Source: Burkholderiales bacterium (GTDB taxonomy: Bacteria; Pseudomonadota; Gammaproteobacteria; Burkholderiales; SG8-41). Taken from it: 64,000 nucleotides of DNA. Positions 45,053 to 53,414 of the stretch are shown here, piece by piece. Position numbers and translations under genes: made by a program. Positions within the stretch are counted from its first letter, which is position 1, and each line of letters starts with the position of its first letter. The notes under the pieces are model-generated. The model made no database searches, had not been told where the DNA came from, and was given only the letters and a program-made list of their open reading frames with translations. The stretch covers positions 1-64,000 of the forward strand of contig DATAJS010000013.1 in the NCBI GenBank assembly GCA_036262035.1, given 5' to 3'.

Positions 45053-45106
45053 CTCGCCCGTATCGGGCGAGAGAGGGGCGGATCGAGAGAGCGCCCCTCG
45101 CCCGAT
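45053..45106 (+). promoter_or_regulatory. Leader with mutually exclusive hairpins before a small exported protein gene
   Basis: CTCGCCCG (45053) pairs with CGGGCGAG (45064-45071) in a compact hairpin, while the same middle segment extended (ATCGGGCGAGAGAGGGGCG, 45062-45080) can instead pair with CGCCCCTCGCCCGAT (45092-45106). Only one stem can form at a time. The ribosome binding site GAGGAGA follows the second stem directly. Confidence 0.5.
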
Positions 45107-45127
45107 CAACCGTGAGGAGAACACACC

Positions 45128-45388
45128 ATGGGCAAGCGCAAGGAAGGATCGATGACCGTCGCGGCCGCCCTCGCTTTCGGCGGATGGGCCGCGGTCGCGG
45201 CCGCTCAGATGTCGGGTCCCCAGGTGCCCGATGCGCTGACGCCGCCCGTCGGACACAAGCACGCCGACGGCAGCAAGGTCAGCGGCAAGCAGCTCGCCGT
45301 CGCGCCCGAGCTGCCGCGCGACGGCGGCGCGGTGAACACGGAGACCACGGTGAAGTATTCGGCAGACTACGTGTTTTATAAGCCGTAG
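45128..45388 (+). CDS. Small exported protein of unknown function, 86 aa
   Basis: The product has a signal peptide (MGKRKEGSMTVAAALAFGGW AAVAAAQ) and a mature part of about 59 residues rich in Pro, Lys and Val, ending YSADYVFYKP. A strong GAGGAGA precedes ATG 45128. No family recognised. It is divergent from the ECF sigma factor operon, with 160 bp between the two starts, and its leader can form alternative hairpins. It may be a target of that sigma factor; this is inference from position. Confidence 0.68.
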   Translation: MGKRKEGSMTVAAALAFGGWAAVAAAQMSGPQVPDALTPPVGHKHADGSKVSGKQLAVAPELPRDGGAVNTETTVKYSADYVFYKP

Positions 45389-45413
45389 CTTCCGCGCGGC
45401 GCGCTTCGCGTCC

Positions 45414-46073
45414 ATGATTCGGCAGATGCGACGCGAAGCGTTCATCACCGGCGCGAGCGGCTACATCGGCCGCTCGCTCGCCGCCAGGCTGCACGAGCGC
45501 GGGCACGCGGTGCGCGCGCTGGTGAGAAGAGGCTCGGAAGGCAGACTGCCGCCCGGGCCGTTGCCGGTTTACGGCAACGCGCTCGACGCGGCGTCGTATC
45601 GGGACGCGGTCGCCCCTGCGGACACCTTCGTGCACCTCGTCGGCACGCCGCATCCGAGCCCTGCCAAGGCGCGGCAGTTCCGCGAGGTCGACCTCGTGTC
45701 GATCCGCGAAGCGGTCGCGGCGGCGCTGCACGGGCAGGTGCGACACTTCGTGTACCTCTCGGTCGCACATCCCGCCCCGGTGATGGCCGCGTACATCGAG
45801 GTGCGCAAAGAAGGCGAAGCGCTCGTGAGGGCGAGCGGGATGGCCGCGACGTTTGTTCGGCCGTGGTACGTCCTCGGCCCCGGTCACCGCTGGCCGATCG
45901 CGCTGATCCCGGTGTATCGCCTCCTGGAGCTGATCCCTGCCACGCGCGAGACCGCGACGCGGCTCGGGCTCGTCACGCTGGAGCAGCTCGTCTCGGCGCT
46001 GGTGCACGCCGTCGAGCATCCCCCTTCGGACGTTCGTGTGTTAAATGTACCGGACATACGCGAACGTCTTTGA
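45414..46073 (+). CDS. NAD(P)-binding Rossmann-fold protein (SDR-like, NmrA/NDUFA9 type)
   Basis: The 219-residue protein opens with the dinucleotide-binding motif FITGASGYIGRSLAARLHER, then ALVRRGSE and FVHLVGTPHPSPAKARQF, HFVYLSVAHPAPVMAAYIEV and a Lys in place of the usual YxxxK context (EVRKEGEALVRASG). This matches atypical short-chain dehydrogenase relatives such as NmrA-like sensors and quinone oxidoreductase assembly factors. Starts at 45414 or 45426 are both possible. It ends 9 bp before a Bug receptor gene. Confidence 0.88.
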   Translation: MIRQMRREAFITGASGYIGRSLAARLHERGHAVRALVRRGSEGRLPPGPLPVYGNALDAASYRDAVAPADTFVHLVGTPHPSPAKARQFREVDLVSIREAVAAALHGQVRHFVYLSVAHPAPVMAAYIEVRKEGEALVRASGMAATFVRPWYVLGPGHRWPIALIPVYRLLELIPATRETATRLGLVTLEQLVSALVHAVEHPPSDVRVLNVPDIRERL

Positions 46074-46082
46074 GGAGGGGCG

Positions 46083-47051
46083 ATGCGCTCTGGAGTCTGG
46101 CTGTTCATGTCCGCGGCTTTGGCTGCGTCCAACGTATACGCGGCGCAAGGCGTCTATCCCGATCGCCCGATCCGCCTCATCGTGCCCTACCCGCCCGGCG
46201 GCAACATCGACATCACCGCGCGCACGATCGGGCCGGGACTGGGCGAAGCACTCGGCGCGCAGATCGTCGTCGACAACCGCGGCGGCGCCGGGGGCACGAT
46301 AGGCTCCGAGATGGCGGCGAAAGCGCCGCCGGACGGCTACACCCTGCTGCTGGGATCGACCGGAACGCTCGCCACCGCGCAGGCCCTGTATCCCAGGCTG
46401 CAGTTCGAGCCGCTCAAGGATTTCGCGTACACGTCGCTCGTGTCGTCGGTCGCGCTCGTCGTCGAAGTCATACCGACGCTGCCCGCGCGCAACGTCAAGG
46501 AGCTGGTCGCGTTGCTCAAATCGCGCCCCGGCCGCGTCACGTTCGCCTCGTCCGGCATCGGCACCTCGAACCATCTCACCGGCGAGTACTTCCAGACGGT
46601 GACCGGCACGAAGCTTACGCACGTGCCGTTCAAGGGCAGCGGTCCGGCCCTGGTCGACCTCATGGGCGGGCAGGTGGACATGATGTTCGACCAGGTGTCC
46701 TCGTCCGTGGGCTACATCAAGAGCGGCAAGATCCGCGCGCTCGCGGTGGCCACGCTCAAGCGCACGAACGTGCTGTCCGACGTGCCGACCATGGACGAAT
46801 CGGGCTACAAGGGGTTCGAGGCGCGTACGCTCACGTGCGTGCTGCTGCCCGCGAAGACCCCGCCGGACATCGTCAAGCGCGTCTACGCCGCGGTCGTGAA
46901 GGTCCTGCGGACGCCCGCCACACGCGAAGCGTTCGCAAGAGTCGGAGCGGACGTCATCGAGAGCACCCCCGAAGAGCTCGACAGGCTCATGAAGGCCGAG
47001 AACGTGAAGTGGACGAAGGTGATCCGCGACGCGCACGTCAAGGTCGAATGA
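46083..47051 (+). CDS. Bug-family periplasmic solute receptor
   Basis: The 322-residue protein has a signal peptide (MRSGVWLFMSAALAASNVYA) and canonical Bug motifs: YPDRPIRLIVPYPPGGNIDI, VVDNRGGAGGTIGSEMAAKA, PPDGYTLLLG, LTHVPFKGSGPALVDLMGGQ and LSDVPTMDESGYKGFEARTL. GAGGAGGG precedes ATG 46083. Orphan receptor with no TctAB nearby. Its stop overlaps the start of the next gene (ATGA), so the downstream hypothetical is in the same operon. Confidence 0.94.
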   Translation: MRSGVWLFMSAALAASNVYAAQGVYPDRPIRLIVPYPPGGNIDITARTIGPGLGEALGAQIVVDNRGGAGGTIGSEMAAKAPPDGYTLLLGSTGTLATAQALYPRLQFEPLKDFAYTSLVSSVALVVEVIPTLPARNVKELVALLKSRPGRVTFASSGIGTSNHLTGEYFQTVTGTKLTHVPFKGSGPALVDLMGGQVDMMFDQVSSSVGYIKSGKIRALAVATLKRTNVLSDVPTMDESGYKGFEARTLTCVLLPAKTPPDIVKRVYAAVVKVLRTPATREAFARVGADVIESTPEELDRLMKAENVKWTKVIRDAHVKVE

Positions 47052-47551
47052 GACGCAGGATGATCGTCCACGACCGCATGCAGCGCGGTTACCGCTACGA
47101 GATCACCGAACCCTCCGGCCGCAACTTCGATCCCGGGTTCGAGCCGCAGGTCACGCCGGCGGAGATGCTGCGGCTCGGTGTGTTCGGCGGCAAATACATG
47201 ACCGACTGCCGCGAGGAATTCCCGGCGTCGTGGTTCGAGCGCGCGAAGCTGTGCGCCGAGCGTCACGACCCGTCGCTCAACTGCTTCGGCGTCAACGCTT
47301 CGCAGCCGCTCTCCGAGTGGCAGCGCAGGGGCTGGATCCATCCCGACGACCCGCGCGGCTGGTTCCAGTGGTACTGCCGCTATTACCTCGGCCGCCGCCA
47401 CGAGGACGACGCGCGCCAGATCGGCCGCTGGAAAGCGGTGACGCGGCACCTCGCACAGCTTCGGAAAAATTGCCGGCGCGGCGATCTACTGTGCCGGCCG
47501 CGTCAGCGCCAGGCGCTGCTGCACTGGGCTTACGACACGCGCCGGCTCTGA
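47048..47551 (+). CDS. Conserved hypothetical protein, Trp/Tyr-rich, 167 aa
   Basis: The protein begins MRRRMIVHDRMQRGYRYEIT at the ATG that overlaps the receptor stop by 4 bases (an ATG at 47060 is also possible). It has a conserved-looking core (FDPGFEPQVTPAEMLRLGVF, GKYMTDCREEFPASWFERAK, CFGVNASQPLSEWQRRGWIH, WFQWYCRYYLGRRHEDDARQ) with several Cys and Trp residues. It appears soluble. No function is known to me; homologues of similar shape occur in bacteria and fungi without an assigned role. Confidence 0.8.
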   Translation: MRRRMIVHDRMQRGYRYEITEPSGRNFDPGFEPQVTPAEMLRLGVFGGKYMTDCREEFPASWFERAKLCAERHDPSLNCFGVNASQPLSEWQRRGWIHPDDPRGWFQWYCRYYLGRRHEDDARQIGRWKAVTRHLAQLRKNCRRGDLLCRPRQRQALLHWAYDTRRL

Positions 47552-47556
47552 ATCCC

Positions 47557-48027
47557 ATGCGACGAACCGTTCTGCTGCTCGCGACGCACGCGACGGCGCT
47601 TGCGATCGGTTTTGCAGCGGGGATTTACGTGCTGCCGATCCTCAGCGCGCCCGAGGCGCCGCCGGCCTCCGAGCTGCAGAAGGCGGCCGCGGCCGCGCAG
47701 TTCATCGGACAGTTCCGGCGCGATCTGAAGGACAGCGATCCGCTGCACTGGGGCGAAGGGAAGGTGTCGATCGGCGCGCGCGCGATCGCACTGCAAGGCC
47801 GCGTGTCCCCCGGTCCCGCATACAAGCTGTACCTCTCGCCGGAGTTCGTCGAGACCAAGGCCGACTTCCTTCGACTCAAGTCGGCGATGGCGCAGGTCGG
47901 CGACGTGAAGACGTTCGAAAACTTCGTGATCGCGGTCCCCGAGCCGCTCGACGTCGCGCGCTACACCAGCGTGGTGATCTGGTGCGAGGCCTTCAGCCAG
48001 TTCATCACCGCCGCGCGCTATCGCTGA
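47557..48027 (+). CDS. DM13-domain protein, membrane anchored
   Basis: The 156-residue product has an N-terminal signal or anchor (MRRTVLLLATHATALAIGFA, through about residue 30) followed by a DM13 domain (DPLHWGEGKVSIGARAIALQ, PGPAYKLYLSPEFVETKADF, FENFVIAVPEPLDVARYTSV, VVIWCEAFSQFITAARY). DM13 domains have a conserved Cys proposed to act in electron transfer or hydroxylation; here it is in VIWCEAFS. It starts 5 bp after the preceding gene. Confidence 0.88.
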   Translation: MRRTVLLLATHATALAIGFAAGIYVLPILSAPEAPPASELQKAAAAAQFIGQFRRDLKDSDPLHWGEGKVSIGARAIALQGRVSPGPAYKLYLSPEFVETKADFLRLKSAMAQVGDVKTFENFVIAVPEPLDVARYTSVVIWCEAFSQFITAARYR

Positions 48028-48114
48028 AGCGCGCGTTACATCCACGCCCGCCCCACATCCGTATATCCGGCGGCGCCGCGCATGACGCGGTGACGACCTC
48101 AAAGGAGAGCCGGA

Positions 48115-48396
48115 ATGAAATTCATGATGACGTTCGAGTGGGCGCCCGACACCAGGACGCGGGGCGAGGCCATCGCGCGCTTCCGCGCGACCGGGGGGCT
48201 GCCGCCCAAAGGCGCGAAGCTCCTCGGCCGCTGGACCCGCGCCGACTTCAGCGGCGGCTACGGTCTCATCGACACCGAGGATCCGCAGGCGCTCGCGGAG
48301 TTCGCGCTGCAGTGGAGCGATCTCATGCAGCTTCGAATCCTGCCGGTGCTCGAGGACGGCGCGCTGTCCGAGGTCCTCGAACGCACGTCGAAATAG
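48115..48396 (+). CDS. DUF3303-family protein, 93 aa
   Basis: The 93-residue protein begins MKFMMTFEWAPDTRTRGEAI and contains LPPKGAKLLGRWTRADFSGG and ALAEFALQWSDLMQLRILPV, the DUF3303 pattern. It is a small soluble ferredoxin-like fold protein of unknown role. AAGGAGAG lies before ATG 48115. It stands alone, convergent with the permease gene. Confidence 0.88.
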   Translation: MKFMMTFEWAPDTRTRGEAIARFRATGGLPPKGAKLLGRWTRADFSGGYGLIDTEDPQALAEFALQWSDLMQLRILPVLEDGALSEVLERTSK

Positions 48397-48404
48397 AGTC
48401 CTCC

Positions 48405-48472
48405 GCGGTGCGCTTGCGCGCACCCTACGCAGTAGCCGATGCTGATCCGTAGGGTGCGTGGTAACGCACCGC
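48405..48472. repeat. Inverted repeat GCGGTGCG...CACCCTAC / GTAGGGTGCG...CGCACCGC
   Basis: Two arms of about 24 bp (48405-48428 and 48449-48472) are imperfect inverses. This GTAGGGTGCG family is a widespread bacterial intergenic repeat. It fills the gap between the convergent DUF3303 and permease genes and reaches the permease stop codon. Confidence 0.82.
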
Positions 48473-49833
48473 TAACTGCGCGCTTCGGCCGCGCGCGGTC
48501 GCGTGACCAGCATGAGCGCGGCCCCGATCGCCAGAACGCCGAGTCCCACGAACGCGTGCACGCGGTGGTATTCGAGGCTCTTCCACAGCAGGAACGCGCA
48601 CATCAGGACGAAGACCGCCGGCACGATCGGGTAGAACGGCACGCGGAACGGCCGCGGCGCGTTCGGCTCTTTCTTACGCAGCGCGAAGAGCGCGATACCG
48701 GTCAACAGGAAGAAGCCCCAGAACACCGGCAGCGAGTACTCGACGAGCTGTTTGAAGCCGGCCTGCGTGAACGCGCCGAGGCCGACGAGCGCGAGCGCGA
48801 TCGCGCCCTGGAACACGATCGCGGTGCGCGGCGAGCCGCTCGCTTCGTCCCAGCGCCCGAGGAAGCCGAGCACCGGCCAGTCGCGCCCGAGCGCGTAATT
48901 GGAGCGTGCGCCGACGATCATCGAGCCGTTCACCGAGGTGAGCGCGGCGATGGCGATCATGATCGAGATCACTTTCTCGCCGGTCGGTCCCCACACCACC
49001 TTGAGCAGGTCGGCCGCGACCGCGTCCGAGCGCGCCATCGCCTCGAAGCCCAGCCCGCGCATGTACGACACGTTCACCAGCACGTAGAGCAGCGCGACCA
49101 GGCAGATCGAGAACAGCAGCGCGCGCGCCATGTTGCGGTCGGGGTCGCGCACTTCCGCCGAGATGTACGCCGCGTCGTTCCAGCCGCCGTAGGTGAAGAG
49201 CACGAAGAGCATCGCGGTGCCCAGCCCCGCGCCCATGTACCACGGGCCGCTCGAGCCGGCGGCGGCCGCGGCGGCCGGCGCAGCGGGCGCGCTGGCTTCG
49301 GGCGCGAGGATCAGACCCGCGACCACGATCAGCACCAGGCCGCCCACTTCGAGCACGGTGAAGACGTTCTGCGTGGCCTTGCCTTCCTTGATGCCGATGT
49401 AGTTGACGAGCGTCAGCACGCCGACGACCAGCGCCGCCCAGATCGCCGACGAATGCGCGCCGAGATTGATCACACGGCTCAGGTAATCGCCGAAGAGATA
49501 GGCGAACACCGCGATCGAGCCCGCGACGATCACCGTCATGCGCGCCCAGCCGTACAGAAAAGCGAGCGAAGGCCCGAACGCGCGCCGCAGGAAGTGATAT
49601 TCGCCTCCCGCCGAAGGGAAAGCCGTTGCGAGCTCGGCATAACAGAGCGCGCCGATGATCGAGAAGATGCCCCCCGCGATCCACAGCGCGACCGCTTCGG
49701 TCGGGCTGCCCGACGCCCCGGCGACGATCGACGGCGTGCCGAAGATGCCGGCCCCGACGATGAGGCCGACGATCATGGTGACCGCGTCGAAGAGCGACAG
49801 GGTGCGCTTAGGTACGCCGCGCTCGTCGGCCAT
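48472..49833 (-). CDS. APC-family amino acid permease, last gene of the methyltransferase run
   Basis: The 453-residue protein has about 12 membrane segments with the APC signature near the N terminus (LSLFDAVTMIVGLIVGAGIF, GTPSIVAGASGSPTEA), and a TM6-like segment GLGTAMLFVLFTYGGWNDAA. It resembles LAT-type and basic amino acid/polyamine permeases. Substrate cannot be fixed from sequence; a permease for methionine, amino acids or polyamines would fit the neighbours. The start at ATG 49833 lies 2 bp after the preceding methyltransferase stop, so it is part of the run from 55200 down to 48472. Confidence 0.9.
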   Translation of the reverse strand: MADERGVPKRTLSLFDAVTMIVGLIVGAGIFGTPSIVAGASGSPTEAVALWIAGGIFSIIGALCYAELATAFPSAGGEYHFLRRAFGPSLAFLYGWARMTVIVAGSIAVFAYLFGDYLSRVINLGAHSSAIWAALVVGVLTLVNYIGIKEGKATQNVFTVLEVGGLVLIVVAGLILAPEASAPAAPAAAAAAGSSGPWYMGAGLGTAMLFVLFTYGGWNDAAYISAEVRDPDRNMARALLFSICLVALLYVLVNVSYMRGLGFEAMARSDAVAADLLKVVWGPTGEKVISIMIAIAALTSVNGSMIVGARSNYALGRDWPVLGFLGRWDEASGSPRTAIVFQGAIALALVGLGAFTQAGFKQLVEYSLPVFWGFFLLTGIALFALRKKEPNAPRPFRVPFYPIVPAVFVLMCAFLLWKSLEYHRVHAFVGLGVLAIGAALMLVTRPRAAEARS

Positions 49834-49835
49834 GG

Positions 49836-50735
49836 TCAGCGTCCCTCGTCGTCCGAGGCGCGGCGCATCTCGCCGCGCTGCGTGAGCTTGGCGGTCCACT
49901 TCGCTTCGCGGGCGGCGGCGCCTTCGCCGATCTTCACGACGCCGTCGATCGTGTCGCCGACGACCTTGCCGCTGAACTCGTGGCGCTGGTTACCGGGGCT
50001 GCCCTTGGGCTGCGCGATGAACGTGACCTTGTCGCCGCTCATGCGCCCGCGCACCAGCGTGCTGTCGTTGCCCGAGCGCATGTTGCCTTCGATGACCTGG
50101 AACTGCTGGTCGAACGCGAGCTCGTACGGCACGGTCTTGCCGGCGACGTTGACGTCGGCGTGCCATTTGCCCGCGACGAGCGCCGGCACGTACCACAGAT
50201 AGACATAGCTCACGCCCGGCGTGCCGACTTTCTTCTCGGGCACGACGAGATCCTTCTGCTCGTCCGGATACCACGCGCCCATGTGGTAGTCGTGGGCGAC
50301 GACGCGCGTGCCGGGCTTGAGCGCGAGGATCTTCGGCCGCAGCTTGAGATTCATCTGCGGCAGCAGATAGCTCGACACGACGGTGGCCTTCGAAAGGTCG
50401 GTCTCGAACAGGTTCTGCTCGATGAAGGTGGCGCGCTCGGTCATCCCCGCTTTCTGCGCGTTCTCGCGCGCGATCCGCAGGAGGTAGGTATCGAGGTCGA
50501 CGCCGAAGGCGCGAGCGCCTTTCTGCGCGGCGCTGATCACGAAGCGGCCGTCGCCCGAGCCGAGGTCGATGAGGTAATCGTTCGGCCCGATCTTCGCCAT
50601 CTTCAGCATCTCGTCGACGACGATCTGCGGGGTCGGCACATACACCACGTCGCCGCGGCCTTCCTGCGCCGGGGCAGTGCCGGTGAACGCCGCGGAAGCG
50701 GCGAGCGCCAGCGTGAGTTTTCGCATCCAGTTCAT
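49836..50735 (-). CDS. Exported SAM-methyltransferase-fold protein, paralogue A
   Basis: The 299-residue protein has a Sec-type signal (MNWMRKLTLALAASAAFTGT, cleavage near APAQ). The methyltransferase domain has entry motif VYVPTPQIVVDEML, SAM loop DLGSGDG (57-63), acidic VDLD at strand 2 and the QNLFETDLS segment. A C-terminal domain of about 110 residues follows (YVYLWYVPALVAGKWHADV; EFSGKVVGDTIDGVVKI). The entry motif and SAM loop are those of the FAM173 (ATP synthase c-subunit lysine methyltransferase) group. AGGAGAG lies before ATG 50735. It is sixth in the run and lies 2 bp before the permease gene. Export of a SAM enzyme is unusual; catalytic activity is not shown. Confidence 0.88.
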   Translation of the reverse strand: MNWMRKLTLALAASAAFTGTAPAQEGRGDVVYVPTPQIVVDEMLKMAKIGPNDYLIDLGSGDGRFVISAAQKGARAFGVDLDTYLLRIARENAQKAGMTERATFIEQNLFETDLSKATVVSSYLLPQMNLKLRPKILALKPGTRVVAHDYHMGAWYPDEQKDLVVPEKKVGTPGVSYVYLWYVPALVAGKWHADVNVAGKTVPYELAFDQQFQVIEGNMRSGNDSTLVRGRMSGDKVTFIAQPKGSPGNQRHEFSGKVVGDTIDGVVKIGEGAAAREAKWTAKLTQRGEMRRASDDEGR

Positions 50736-50746
50736 GTCGGTCTCTC

Positions 50747-51670
50747 CTAGTAACTTCGAGCGAGCGCCGCGCTTGCGGCGGCCGCCTCTATATTGATCGT
50801 TCCGCGCGCGATGCGCGTGGCCTGCCATTCGATCTCGCGGTCGACGCCGGTCACGCGGGCCTTGCCGCGTATGGCGTCGCCGTCCACGCGGCCGTGAAGC
50901 TCGTAGCGCGTCGGGGCGCCTTTCGACTGCGCGACGAGCACGAGCGCGATGTCCGGCCCGTTCATTTTCGCGCTCGAGACGCGCAGCGGCTGCCCGTCGA
51001 GACGCGCCGCGCTTTGCAGCACCTGGAAAGTCTGCTCGACGGTCGCCTCGAAGACGCCCGGCACGCCCGCGGCGAACTGCCAGCGCCAGCGGCCTGCGGC
51101 GTTCGCCGGCACGATCCACAGATACACCTCCGACTGCGGCGGGCCGTAGCGCTTGCCCGGCACCGGCACGGTGAGGTGCGCATCGGGCTTCCAGTTGCCG
51201 AAATCGAACTCGTGCGACACCACGCGCGTGCCGGGCCTGAGCTCGGCGAAGATGCGCGGGCGCAGCTGCATGTTGACGCTCGGAAAGAGATAGCTCGTCA
51301 GCACCGTCGCGCGGTCGATGTCGGTGATGAAGAGGTTCTGCGCGACGAACTGCGCGCGGTCCTTGACGCCCTGCCGCTCCGCCTCCCGCCGCGCGTCCGA
51401 CACCAGCGCGCCGTCGAGCTCGACGCCGAAGCCGCGCGCGCCGTATTTCTTCGCGGCGGTGATGACGATGCGACCGTCCCCCGAGCCCAGGTCGATGACG
51501 AAATCGTCCGGGCCGACTTTTGCGATGTCGAGCATCGCCTCGACGACGTTCTGCGGCGTGGGCACGTACGGCACGTCGGCGGCCTGCGCGAACGCGAACA
51601 GCGGCGCGCAGAGCGCGAGCGCGAGCAACGCTCGCCTGGTGCAGGCGAGGGCGCCTGCGCCGCCCGTCAC
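50747..51670 (-). CDS. Exported SAM-methyltransferase-fold protein, paralogue B
   Basis: The product (307 aa from GTG 51670) has a signal with a twin-arginine-like TRRALLAL before a hydrophobic core (LALALCAPLFAFAQA), then VPYVPTPQNVVEAML and SAM loop DLGSGDG (60-66), VELDG, and LFITDIDRATVLTSYLFPSV. The C-terminal domain has VYLWIVPANAAGRWRWQF and ELHGRVDGDAIRGKARV. The GTG lies inside an iterated GTCAC repeat, so the start is uncertain, but the signal fixes it to within a few codons. It lies 41 bp after paralogue C and 11 bp before A. Confidence 0.85.
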   Translation of the reverse strand: MTGGAGALACTRRALLALALCAPLFAFAQAADVPYVPTPQNVVEAMLDIAKVGPDDFVIDLGSGDGRIVITAAKKYGARGFGVELDGALVSDARREAERQGVKDRAQFVAQNLFITDIDRATVLTSYLFPSVNMQLRPRIFAELRPGTRVVSHEFDFGNWKPDAHLTVPVPGKRYGPPQSEVYLWIVPANAAGRWRWQFAAGVPGVFEATVEQTFQVLQSAARLDGQPLRVSSAKMNGPDIALVLVAQSKGAPTRYELHGRVDGDAIRGKARVTGVDREIEWQATRIARGTINIEAAAASAALARSY

Positions 51671-51715
51671 CGCCTTATCCCTCACCGCTTCACCCGTCAC
51701 CGCTCCATTCGTCAC
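51666..51715. repeat. Iterated GTCAC array, period 15, one arm
   Basis: Units GTCACCGCCTTATCC, CTCACCGCTTCACCC, GTCACCGCTCCATTC and GTCAC follow with exact 15-bp spacing. The array contains the stop codon of paralogue C at one end and the GTG start of paralogue B at the other. Related arrays with both arms are at 58670-58807 and 61227-61332. Confidence 0.85.
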
Positions 51716-52587
51716 TTCTTCGCCGGCGCCGCGGCAGCGGCGACGCGCTGCGCCCGCCACCTGAACTTCGCCTGCTGGCGGCCCACGTCGCGCGTGAGCT
51801 CGCCTTCCATGGTGTCGCCCACGACGCGCCCGTCGAAGTAGAGGCTCGCCTCGTGGTCGCGGTCGCGATTGTCGACGACGACGAATCGTATGCGGTCGCC
51901 TTCGAGAGTCGGCTCCCACAATCCGCCCGGCTGGCCTGCCTGCCGCGCATAGCCGTCGATCTCCTGGTATTTCTGCCGCAGCTCCATGTCGAACGCGTAC
52001 TCGCCTCCCGGCACGCCGGCACGCACCTGCCAGCGCCCCGCGACGGGCGCGGGAACGATCCACAGGAAGACGTTCTTGCGGATCGTCACCTTGCGGTCGG
52101 GTTTCCAGTCGTCGAAATCGAAATCGTGGGCGACCAGGCGCGTGCCGGGCTTCAGCTGCAGCATGCGCTCGCGCAGCCGCTTCATCACCGGCGGGATCAG
52201 GTACAGCGTGACGACGGTCGCCTGCGAGAAATCGGTCTTGAAGAAATCCTGCTGCAGGAACTTCACGCGATCGACGACGTTCGCCTGGCGCGCGCTCTCC
52301 TCGCTCTGGTAGATGAGGTGGTTGTCGAGCTCGACGCCGACCGCGGTCGCGCCGAACTTGCGCGCGGCCGAGATGACGATGCGCCCGTCGCCGGAACCGA
52401 GGTCGTAGACGACGTCTTTCGGCCCGACGTCCGCGAGCTTGAGCATCTCGTCGACGACCACCTGCGGCGTCGGCACGAACGGCACGTCGAAGAACTGCGA
52501 CCAGGCGAGTATCGGTACGCCCGCCGCCGCGCCGATCGCGGCGATGCCGCCGATGACGCGCCGCCGCGTCAGGTCGATTTCCTTCAT
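51712..52587 (-). CDS. Exported SAM-methyltransferase-fold protein, paralogue C, Tat-like signal
   Basis: The 291-residue protein starts MKEIDLTRRRVIGGIAAIGA with a twin-arginine motif (TRRRVIG) followed by a mild hydrophobic stretch, as in Tat signals that carry folded, cofactor-loaded proteins. Then come VPFVPTPQVVVDEML, SAM loop DLGSGDG (62-68), VELDN, QQDFFKTDFSQATVVTLYLI and a C-terminal domain (VFLWIVPAPVAGRWQVRAG; YFDGRVVGDTMEGEL). GAAAGG precedes ATG 52587, which overlaps the stop of D (ATGA). Confidence 0.88.
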   Translation of the reverse strand: MKEIDLTRRRVIGGIAAIGAAAGVPILAWSQFFDVPFVPTPQVVVDEMLKLADVGPKDVVYDLGSGDGRIVISAARKFGATAVGVELDNHLIYQSEESARQANVVDRVKFLQQDFFKTDFSQATVVTLYLIPPVMKRLRERMLQLKPGTRLVAHDFDFDDWKPDRKVTIRKNVFLWIVPAPVAGRWQVRAGVPGGEYAFDMELRQKYQEIDGYARQAGQPGGLWEPTLEGDRIRFVVVDNRDRDHEASLYFDGRVVGDTMEGELTRDVGRQQAKFRWRAQRVAAAAAPAKK

Positions 52588-53414
52588 CCTTTCACCCGCA
52601 CTGCGCGCCACGCGCTCTCCTGCTGCTTCGGCCCGTAACCCCAGCGCACACGGCCTTCGATCGTGTCGCCGGCGACGCGCCCTTCATAGCGATACGCGAC
52701 GTCGTCCTCCGCCAGCACGAACGAGATCCTCTCGCCCGACAGACGCGCCTCGAACGCCGGGAGAAACCCGCCCGCCACGCGCGCGCCGCCCTTCACCTCC
52801 TGGTAGCGCTGCTCGAAGTCGATCTCGTACTCGCGCGCCTTGTGCAGCGCCGCGCTCATGCGCCAGGCGCCCGCGACGCGCGCAGGGACGACATACAGGT
52901 AGAAATTCTTCGACACGTTGACCACGCGGTCGGGCTGCCATCCCGCGAAACCGTAATCGTGCGCGACGATGCGCGTGCCGGGTTTGAGCTCTTTGACGAG
53001 CTTGGGCTGGAGCCGCTCCACGAGCGAGGTGAGGAGATACATCGTCACGACCGTCGCGTCCGAGAGGTCGGCCTTGAACACGTCGCCCTCGCGGAAGCTC
53101 GCTCGGTCCGCGACCCCTTCGCGCTTCGCGGTCTCGCGGCTCTCCGCCACGAGCTTGCCGTCGATCTCGATGCCGACGCCGCGCGCGCCCCACTCTTTCG
53201 CCGCGGTGATGACGACGCGCCCGTCGCCGGAACCGAGGTCGTACACCACGTCGTCCGGCCGGACTTCGGCCAGCCTCAGCATCTCGTCGACGTTGAGGTG
53301 CGTCGAAGGAATGTACGGCGTCGGCACGTCGAGCGTCGCGGCGCCGACAGGGATGGCAGCGAGGCCCGCGCACAGCGCGAGCGTCCGGAACGTCGTGCCG
53401 GGCGGCAACCTCAC
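52584..53414 (-). CDS. Exported SAM-methyltransferase-fold protein, paralogue D
   Basis: The 276-residue product starts at GTG 53414, which overlaps the stop of E (GTGA). A Sec-type signal (TFRTLALCAGLAAIPVGAA) leads to a variant entry motif (YIPSTHLNVDEML instead of YVPTPQVVVDEML), SAM loop DLGSGDG (59-65), IEIDG and DVFKADLSDATVVTMYLLTS. The C-terminal domain reads FYLYVVPARVAGAWRMSAA and YEGRVAGDTIEGRV. The Thr-Pro of the entry motif is lost in this copy, the clearest divergence within the set. Confidence 0.87.
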   Translation of the reverse strand: MRLPPGTTFRTLALCAGLAAIPVGAATLDVPTPYIPSTHLNVDEMLRLAEVRPDDVVYDLGSGDGRVVITAAKEWGARGVGIEIDGKLVAESRETAKREGVADRASFREGDVFKADLSDATVVTMYLLTSLVERLQPKLVKELKPGTRIVAHDYGFAGWQPDRVVNVSKNFYLYVVPARVAGAWRMSAALHKAREYEIDFEQRYQEVKGGARVAGGFLPAFEARLSGERISFVLAEDDVAYRYEGRVAGDTIEGRVRWGYGPKQQESAWRAVRVKG

